DNA of 64,000 nt, taken from Streptomyces sp. PTY087I2. GTDB taxonomy: Bacteria > Actinomycetota > Actinomycetes > Streptomycetales > Streptomycetaceae. Where the stretch lies: the NCBI RefSeq assembly GCF_001687325.1, contig NZ_LZRD01000020.1:102317-166316 (forward strand). Reading direction: 5' to 3'. Of the stretch, positions 56,601 to 64,000 are shown one piece after another. Below the pieces are notes generated by a model that was given only the letters and a program-made list of their open reading frames with translations, was not told where the DNA came from and searched no databases. The position numbers were made by a program, and so were the translations under genes. Numbering within the stretch: position 1 is the stretch's first letter; every line of letters begins with the position of its first letter.

Positions 56601-57707
56601 CTACTTCTCGCGCTGCTTGCGCCAGCGGATGCCCGCCTCGACGAAGCCGTCGATCTCGCCGTTGAAGACCGCTTCGGGGTTGCCCATCTCGAACTCCGTA
56701 CGCAGGTCCTTGACCATCTGGTACGGGTGGAGGACGTACGAACGCATCTGGTTGCCCCAGGAGTTGCCGCCGTCGCCCTTGAGCGCGTTCATCTTGGCCT
56801 GCTCCTCCTGGCGGCGGCGCTCAAGAAGCTTCGCCTGGAGGACGTTCATCGCGGACGCCTTGTTCTGGATCTGCGAGCGCTCGTTCTGGCAGGAGACGAC
56901 GATGCCGGTGGGCAGGTGGGTCAGACGGACCGCGGAGTCCGTGGTGTTGACGCCCTGTCCGCCGGGGCCCGAGGAACGGTACACGTCCACGCGCAGCTCG
57001 GACTCGTCGATCTCGATGTGGTCGGTCTGCTCGACGACCGGGAGCACCTCGACGCCCGCGAAGGACGTCTGGCGGCGGCCCTGGTTGTCGAAGGGCGAGA
57101 TGCGGACCAGGCGGTGGGTGCCCTGCTCGACGGAGAGGGTGCCGTAGGCGTACGGGACCTGGACGGCGAAGGTGGTCGACTTGATGCCGGCCTCTTCGGC
57201 GTACGCCGTCTCGTAGACCTCGGTCTTGTAGTTGTGCTGCTCGGCCCAGCGGAGATACATGCGCTGGAGCTTCTCGGCGAAGTCGGCGGCGTCGACGCCG
57301 CCGGCCTCGGCGCGGATGGTCACGAGGGCCTCGCGCGCGTCGTACTCGCCGGAGAGGAGCGTGCGGACCTCCATCTCGTCCAGCGCCTTCTTCACCGACT
57401 CCAGCTCGGCCTCCGCCTCCGCCTGGGCGTCGGCGTCGCCCTCGGCCTCGGCGAGCTCGAAGAGGACTTCGAGGTCGTCGATACGGCCGCGCAGGGCCTC
57501 GGCCTTGCGGACCTCGGCCTGGAGGTGCGAAAGCTTGCTGGTGATCTTCTGGGCCGCGTCCGGGTCGTCCCACAGGGACGGCGCCGCTGCCTGCTCCTCG
57601 AGCGCGGCGATGTCCGCCCTCAGCGCATCCAGGTCCAGGACGGCCTCGATCGACCCCATGGTCGAGGAGAGGGACTTCAGCTCTTCGGAAATATCGACGA
57701 CTGCCAC
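56601..57707 (-). CDS. prfB: Peptide chain release factor 2
   Basis: A 368-residue factor that ends translation at UGA and UAA codons. The stop-codon-reading tripeptide SPF is in RISPFDNQGRRQTSF and the catalytic GGQ is in RSSGPGGQGVNTTDSAVRLTH. The GTG at 57707 is chosen (MAVVDISEELKSLSSTMGSIEA). The reading frame is continuous, so the programmed +1 frameshift at the early UGA that controls prfB in many bacteria is absent here. It is a single gene, 82 bp from the kinase gene upstream, with its own terminator. Confidence 0.96.
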   Translation of the reverse strand: MAVVDISEELKSLSSTMGSIEAVLDLDALRADIAALEEQAAAPSLWDDPDAAQKITSKLSHLQAEVRKAEALRGRIDDLEVLFELAEAEGDADAQAEAEAELESVKKALDEMEVRTLLSGEYDAREALVTIRAEAGGVDAADFAEKLQRMYLRWAEQHNYKTEVYETAYAEEAGIKSTTFAVQVPYAYGTLSVEQGTHRLVRISPFDNQGRRQTSFAGVEVLPVVEQTDHIEIDESELRVDVYRSSGPGGQGVNTTDSAVRLTHLPTGIVVSCQNERSQIQNKASAMNVLQAKLLERRRQEEQAKMNALKGDGGNSWGNQMRSYVLHPYQMVKDLRTEFEMGNPEAVFNGEIDGFVEAGIRWRKQREK

Positions 57708-57789
57708 GGGTCCAGCGTAACGGCTGGGCGGATGAAGCTTGCCCTCACCCGGGAACCGGCCGGGAAACCGGCCCGGGGCAGGGGTGCGC

Positions 57790-59034
57790 TCACGGGGTCG
57801 CCGGGGCCGAGTTCTCGCTGTCCTGGGGCGCCCCGTCGCCGTCACCGCCGCCGGTGGCGAGCCAGCCGCCGACCGCGACGGCCGCGCAGAGCAGCACGGC
57901 GGCGGCACCCAGCGTGATGCGGCGCTTGCGGACGGACGCCGCCTTGTTACGGGCGGAGCCGGGCCGGGGCTTTCCGGGGGCGCGGGGGGCGCGGGCCGTG
58001 CCGAGGGGGCCGCCCGCCAGCTCGTCCGGGGCCGGGACGCGCATGCTCGTGTGGGTGTCCCGGTTGGAGTCGGGGGCGGAGCCGGGCACCAGCGGGACCG
58101 CGCCGCGGCGGCGGGGCTCGTCGCCGGCCGGGGTGTACTGCTGCTCGTCGTAGGCCGGGCCCTGCTCGCTCTCCTCCGGGCCCGGCTCGTCCACCTCCAG
58201 CGGCGGTATCCCCGCCAGCAGGGGCAGCAGATCACGCAGCCGTACGGCCAGCTCCGAGGCGCGCAGCCGGGAGGCGGGGGCCTTGGCCAGGCACTGGACG
58301 AGGAGCTGCCAGAGCTCCTCGGGGATGCCGGGGAGCGGGACGACGGTCTCGGTGACATGGCGGCGCAGGACCGCGCCGGGGTGGCCGCCGCCGAAGGGCG
58401 TGAACCCGGCGAGCAGCTCGTACAGCACGGTCGCGAGCGCGTAGATGTCGACGGCGGCGCGCGGCGGGAGGCCCTCGACGATCTCGGGGGCCAGGTAGTC
58501 CGGCGTACCGATGATCTTCGTGGCCTTGGTGCGGCGCGGGGTGTCGATCAGCTTGGCGACACCGAAGTCGGTGAGCAGGGCGGGGTGGGCGCCGCCGGGG
58601 CCGAGCGGGCCCTCCATGTCGAGCAGGATGTTCTCCGGCTTGACGTCCCGGTGGACGATCTGGGCCTTGTGCGCGGCGGCCAGCCCGTCGGCGACGTCCG
58701 CGATGATCGCGACGGCGGCCTCGGGGGCGAGGCGGCGCTCGCGGTCCAGGCGGGTGCGCAGATCGGTGCCGCGTACGAGGGTCATGACCAGGGCGAGGTC
58801 GTTGCCGTCCACGACGAGGTCCCGGACGGCGACCACGTGCGGGTGGTCGAGTCCGAGCAGGGCGGTGCGCTCCTGTACGAAGCGGCCCACGAGCTCCTGA
58901 TCGGACGCGAGGTCCTCACGGAGCAGCTTGATGGCGACCGGGCCCTCGGGCCCTTCGCCGAGCCATACCGTGCCGGCGCTGCCGCGCCCCAGGATCTGGT
59001 GGGCCGTGTACCGGCTGCCGATATTCCGTGCCAA
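57790..59034 (-). CDS. pkaB: Membrane Ser/Thr protein kinase (PkaB-like)
   Basis: A 414-residue Hanks-type kinase. The domain runs from about residue 9 to 268. It has the glycine loop GRGSAGTVWLG, the catalytic lysine in VAIKLL, HRDVKPENILL with the catalytic Asp, DFGVAK and the activation segment GTPDYLAPE. A Pro/Arg-rich linker leads to a single C-terminal membrane segment (about 375-395, ITLGAAAVLLCAAVAVGGWLA) and a short outer tail. The TTG at 59034 is preferred because GAGGGAG lies upstream and the protein then begins MARNIGSRYTAHQ; an ATG 14 codons earlier is possible. It forms a pair with the next kinase, as pkaA/pkaB do in S. coelicolor. Confidence 0.88.
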   Translation of the reverse strand: MARNIGSRYTAHQILGRGSAGTVWLGEGPEGPVAIKLLREDLASDQELVGRFVQERTALLGLDHPHVVAVRDLVVDGNDLALVMTLVRGTDLRTRLDRERRLAPEAAVAIIADVADGLAAAHKAQIVHRDVKPENILLDMEGPLGPGGAHPALLTDFGVAKLIDTPRRTKATKIIGTPDYLAPEIVEGLPPRAAVDIYALATVLYELLAGFTPFGGGHPGAVLRRHVTETVVPLPGIPEELWQLLVQCLAKAPASRLRASELAVRLRDLLPLLAGIPPLEVDEPGPEESEQGPAYDEQQYTPAGDEPRRRGAVPLVPGSAPDSNRDTHTSMRVPAPDELAGGPLGTARAPRAPGKPRPGSARNKAASVRKRRITLGAAAVLLCAAVAVGGWLATGGGDGDGAPQDSENSAPATP

Positions 59035-59260
59035 GACTGCTCCCTCAGCGGCTGGCGGTGGACCCCCGGTCGACAAAGTTACGCGGCGTTCGGGGTGTCA
59101 CGCGCCCAGGATGGCACCGACCTTCACTTCTCCGGGCGAATGGGCCCGGAGAAGTCGACAAAGAGACAGCGTTACGGGTCGGGGCGGGCCGTTACGCGTC
59201 GGGCCGCGCCCGGGCCTCGGACGTACGGGTCAGGCGCCCCCGGGCCTCTCGGCGTACGGG

Positions 59261-60940
<1,680 letters not shown>

Positions 60941-61430
60941 GTCATGCGCTCCCTGCTGATCGTGGTGCTCGCGGGCCCCAGGGGTGTCGTGCCGCCGGGC
61001 CCGCCCAGATGTTCCGGCCCACTGTAATGCCGCCGAACGGGGCACCGGGGGCTCACGTTTCGAGGGAAGACGCGGAGACCCGGCGGAAGGTTGCCGCACA
61101 CCTGATCACGGGCCGGTCGGACGTTCGGCGATCCGGTGCCGGATTCGGCCCGGGACGCGGCGGACAACCCCCGGGAACCCCTCCGAGCGGCGGGATCCGG
61201 ACGCAAGCAGGCACTTTTGCGCCCACAGCCGACCATTCAAGATCATTTAAAGGTGACCGCCGGGCGTGTTGTCAGTGGCAGGTGCGAGGATGCCTCCAGC
61301 ACGGATCCGCGGGCGTCGGAGCCCACGGTCCGTGACGACCTGTACGGACGACGTGTCCGTGCCGGGTGGGGGGAATCACAGGGCGTTTCCCCTGCCGGGC
61401 ACCCTCGCGCAGAAGGGACCGCTGACGGCG
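60941..61430. other. Divergent promoter region between the kinase and the FHA-FtsK-like gene
   Basis: 490 bp without a supported ORF; the open frames shown by GC-rich sequence lack family features. It must hold promoters in both directions. I see no strong -10/-35 pair or inverted repeat worth naming. Confidence 0.6.
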
Positions 61431-64000
61431 ATGCAGATCCGGCTGACCGTCCTCGCGCCGCGCAGCGGCCAGACCCCGGCGCGCTCCTGCGACGTGCTCG
61501 TGACCGCCCCCGCCGGGACGGCGCTGGCCGCGGTGGCCTCCCAGCTGGCCGCCGCCGTGTCGGGGCCCGAGAGCTCCCAGGGCGGCGGGGCGGTCGTGCT
61601 CTTCGCCGGGCGGGAGCGGCTGGACGGGCACCGCATCGCGCTGGGCGAGCCGCCGCTGGTGGACGGCGCGGTCCTCTCGCTCCAGGTCCCCGGCGACGAC
61701 GAGGCGACGGACGACGCCGTTCCGGCCCAGCTCCATGTGGTGGCGGGTCCCGACGCGGGCGGCGTCCATCTGCTGCACGGCGGGCAGATCCGGATCGGCC
61801 GCTCCGCCGACGCGGACGTCCCGCTCGACGACCCGGACGTGTCCCGGCTGCACTGCGCGGTGACGGTCTCCGACGACGGCCGGGTCTCGGTCGCCGACCT
61901 CGGTTCGACGAACGGCACCTCGCTGGACGGCGTCGAGGTCCGTGAGCGACCGGTCCGCCTCACCCCCGGCGCGCTGCTGCGGCTCGGCGAATCCACGCTC
62001 CGCCTCACCTCGGGCTCCCGCCCGGCGACGCTCCCGACCGCCCCGGACGGCGAGGGCCACCTGCGGGTGACCCGCGCCGAGCCGGGGGCGGCCGCCCCCG
62101 GCCAGCTCCCCGGCGCTCCCGTGCCCTCCGGGGCGTACGAGGACCTGGCCCCGTCCCCCGACGAGGCCTCCTGGCCGGAGCGCGCCGAGCCCGGCTCGGG
62201 TGCGTACGGGGGCGGGCCCGGTGCCTACGCGGGGGCCGACGATCCCGCCCGCCCCGAGGAGCCCGCCGAGGCTCCGGCGCCCCGGCGCGGCATAGGGGCC
62301 TGGGCGAGACGACTCAAGGGCGGCGCGAAGGGCGAGCAGGGGACGGGGCCGGAGGTTGGGCCTGCTGCCGGGGCCGGTGAGCGGACCGATGCGTACGGTG
62401 CTGCCCGCACCTCGGGGGGTCCGGGCGGGGAGGCGGCGTATGGCTCGTCGCCGTACGGGGCGGGGGCTTATGGCTCCGGTGAGCGCGGGGCGGGTGTGGA
62501 CGGGCCCGGAGCACGGGGATCGGCCACGTATGGGGCGGAGGCGTACGGGTCTGAGGGGTACGGAGCCGGTGCGTACGGGGCCGGGGGGCAGGGTTCCGGT
62601 GGGCCGGGCGGGTCCGGGGGGCGTGGGTCGGATGCGGGCTCATCCGGCGGACCGGGCGGGTCCGGTGGAAGCGGCTCCGCCGCGGGCTCATCAGGCGGGC
62701 ATGGCTTCGGCGGGCACGGGCCGGGGGCAGGCTCGTCCGGCGGGCACGGGGCCCGCGGGCGTGGCTTCGGCGAGCAGGGTTCGGGTGGGCGCGGGTCGGA
62801 TGCGGGCTCATCCGGGCACGGCTCCGGTGGGCACGGGGCGGCTGCGGGCTTCTCCGGTGGGCCGGGCGGGTCCGGGGGGCGCGGGGCGGCTGCGGGCTCG
62901 TCCGGGCACGGCTCCGGCGGGCATAGGGCGGGGCCGGGCTTCTCCGGCGGGCCGGGCCGGGCCGGCGATCTGGGCGGCGGGTCGTCAGGGGCCGGGCATC
63001 TTGCCTCGCCGGCCTCACCCGGCTCCCCTTTCTCCGCGCTGCCCTCCGCGCCCGAGGGCACCTGGCCGGACCCCGCCGCCGTGCTGCTCACCGCGCTCGG
63101 CCCCGGGCCCCGGCTCTGGGAGCGCCACCCGAAGCACCCGGAAGCCCTGGTCGTACGGCTCGGCACGACCGACCGGGCCGAGGTGCCCGCCGTGCCGGTG
63201 ACCGTGGGGCTGCGGGAGGCCGGTTCGCTCGGGCTCGCCGGTCCGCGCGCCCGGCTGGCGGGGCTGGCCCGCGCGACGGTGGCGCAGCTCGCCGCGCTGC
63301 ACTCCCCGTTCGACCTGGAGATCGTCCTGATCTCCACGGACCGTTCCCGCACCCTGGAGGAGCGGCGGCGCGAGTGGTCCTGGCTGGGGTGGCTCCCGCA
63401 TCTGCGCCCGACGCACGGGCAGGACTGCCGGCTGCTCCTCGCGTACGACCGTGAGCAGGCGGAGGTCCGCGCGGCCGAGCTGGTGCGCCGCCTCGACGAG
63501 GGCCCTCTCGGCCCCGGCTGGCCGCATCTGGACCGGGCCGCGGTGGCCGAGGCCGCCCGCGCCCACACGGGCCCGCACACGGTGGTCGTCCTGGACGGCG
63601 ACCCGGGTACGGCGTTCCTGCGCGAGACCACGGCACGGCTGGCCGGGGCGGGCGCGGCCGCCGGGATCCACCTGATCTGCCTGGCCGAGACCCCGGCGGC
63701 CTCCCCCACCTCCCCGGTGGCCGCGACGTACGAGGCCGCGTGCCGGAGCTCCATCGCCTTCCGGGAGTGCGGGGCCGTCGCGATGCTGAGCGGCGATGTC
63801 GCCACGGCGCTGCGCCTGCTGCGTACGGCGGGCGGGCAGGCCGCGGGGCACGGGACGGTGGCTGCCGTGGACGCGGTGTCGGCGGCCTGGGCCGAGCGGT
63901 TCGGGCGGGCGCTCGCGCCGTTGCGGGAGGAGGGCTCGGCCGCGCTGGCGGGCCGCCCGACGACCGCCGCGCTGCCGCCGTCCGCCCGGCTGCTGGACGA
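61431..64000 (+). CDS. FHA-domain protein of the FtsK/SpoIIIE (EccC-like) type, partial at the window end
   Basis: The reading frame is open from the ATG at 61431 to the end of the window (856 codons so far). Residues of about 1-90 look like a ubiquitin-like fold (MQIRLTVLAPRSGQTPARSCDV). A forkhead-associated domain at about 105-190 has GRSADADVPLDDPDVSRLHCAV and LGSTNGT. A very Gly/Ser-rich linker follows (about 300-525). Then EccC-type sequence appears: LWERHPKHPEALVVRLG, RATVAQLAALHSPFDLEIVLIS and WSWLGWLPHLRP, as in the FtsK/SpoIIIE ATPases of type VII secretion. FHA domains read phosphothreonine, and the two kinases are divergently encoded beside it. Ribosome site AGAAGGGA is 12 bases upstream. 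ATPase motifs, if any, lie beyond the window. Confidence 0.82.
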   Translation, partial: MQIRLTVLAPRSGQTPARSCDVLVTAPAGTALAAVASQLAAAVSGPESSQGGGAVVLFAGRERLDGHRIALGEPPLVDGAVLSLQVPGDDEATDDAVPAQLHVVAGPDAGGVHLLHGGQIRIGRSADADVPLDDPDVSRLHCAVTVSDDGRVSVADLGSTNGTSLDGVEVRERPVRLTPGALLRLGESTLRLTSGSRPATLPTAPDGEGHLRVTRAEPGAAAPGQLPGAPVPSGAYEDLAPSPDEASWPERAEPGSGAYGGGPGAYAGADDPARPEEPAEAPAPRRGIGAWARRLKGGAKGEQGTGPEVGPAAGAGERTDAYGAARTSGGPGGEAAYGSSPYGAGAYGSGERGAGVDGPGARGSATYGAEAYGSEGYGAGAYGAGGQGSGGPGGSGGRGSDAGSSGGPGGSGGSGSAAGSSGGHGFGGHGPGAGSSGGHGARGRGFGEQGSGGRGSDAGSSGHGSGGHGAAAGFSGGPGGSGGRGAAAGSSGHGSGGHRAGPGFSGGPGRAGDLGGGSSGAGHLASPASPGSPFSALPSAPEGTWPDPAAVLLTALGPGPRLWERHPKHPEALVVRLGTTDRAEVPAVPVTVGLREAGSLGLAGPRARLAGLARATVAQLAALHSPFDLEIVLISTDRSRTLEERRREWSWLGWLPHLRPTHGQDCRLLLAYDREQAEVRAAELVRRLDEGPLGPGWPHLDRAAVAEAARAHTGPHTVVVLDGDPGTAFLRETTARLAGAGAAAGIHLICLAETPAASPTSPVAATYEAACRSSIAFRECGAVAMLSGDVATALRLLRTAGGQAAGHGTVAAVDAVSAAWAERFGRALAPLREEGSAALAGRPTTAALPPSARLLD

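Noticed and set aside
56601..57707. A programmed +1 frameshift in prfB, as in many bacteria
   Set aside because: The reading frame is continuous from GTG 57707 to the stop with the SPF and GGQ motifs in place, so no early UGA frameshift is needed.

Overview
The window is a 64 kb piece of a Streptomyces chromosome. The evidence is the very high G+C content, the many GTG and TTG starts, the protein types present (DasR-type control, ECF sigma/anti-sigma pair, PASTA-less Ser/Thr kinases, sortase LAXTG protein, tmRNA tag ANSKRDSSAFALAA) and a gene order that, from memory, matches the core chromosome of S. coelicolor from hppD (about SCO2927) to the pkaA/pkaB kinases (about SCO2974). Most of it is conserved core genome. 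The one clearly accessory-looking stretch is 13.6-17.9 kb, beside a tRNA-Cys gene.

Layout. 0-5 kb: the 5' part of hppD (tyrosine catabolism), a divergent Lrp/AsnC regulator, and a four-gene OpuB/ProU-type osmoprotectant ABC transporter. 4.9-7.2 kb: an ArsR-type regulator behind an array of TTGCAAAG boxes, a small ORF and an MFS transporter whose N-terminus is out of frame. 7.1-13.4 kb: a Lon-type YlbL protease, an IclR regulator, a DEAD-type helicase, a Phd/Doc-like toxin-antitoxin pair with a 22-bp palindromic operator, and a 14-TM MFS exporter. 13.6-17.9 kb: a tRNA-Cys, three secreted or membrane hypothetical proteins, and a WXG100-like gene broken by three +1 frameshifts. 18-22.8 kb: a three-subunit molybdenum hydroxylase of the xanthine dehydrogenase/CO dehydrogenase type. 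23-28 kb: an amino-sugar ABC importer with an intracellular GH20 hexosaminidase, preceded by a near-consensus DasR site.

28.2-37.4 kb: DUF3039, YqgE, murA, an AraC regulator with DUF2000, HU, a 166-bp MITE, an ACT-domain malic enzyme and HelD. 37.4-43.8 kb: an anti-sigma/ECF sigma pair (rsuA-sigU-like), a CGNR regulator, two GNAT acetyltransferases, NnaR (a HemD-like regulator of nitrate assimilation) and the nitrate transporter NarK. 43.9-48 kb: the mat-type extracellular glucosamine-polymer operon (matA, matB, acyltransferase). 48-50.7 kb: a LysR/MFS divergent pair. 50.8-54.7 kb: ssrA, smpB, a C-terminal processing protease, ftsX and ftsE, all on the minus strand. 55-64 kb: a zinc-ribbon membrane peptide, a TGE-repeat LAETG sortase substrate, prfB, two Ser/Thr kinases and, running off the end, an FHA-domain/EccC-like FtsK-SpoIIIE protein.

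Functional themes are sensing and import of nutrients (osmolytes, amino sugars, nitrate), cell envelope and division (murA, ftsEX, mat genes, sortase substrate), and translation rescue (ssrA/smpB next to prfB). No secondary-metabolite cluster, CRISPR array, prophage or complete IS is present. I did not see a wholly new system. The most unusual items are the frameshifted WXG island beside the tRNA, the second-type tRNA-Cys, the MITE at the 3' end of the malic enzyme gene, the 330-residue extension on the iron-sulfur subunit, and several well-formed operator arrays.
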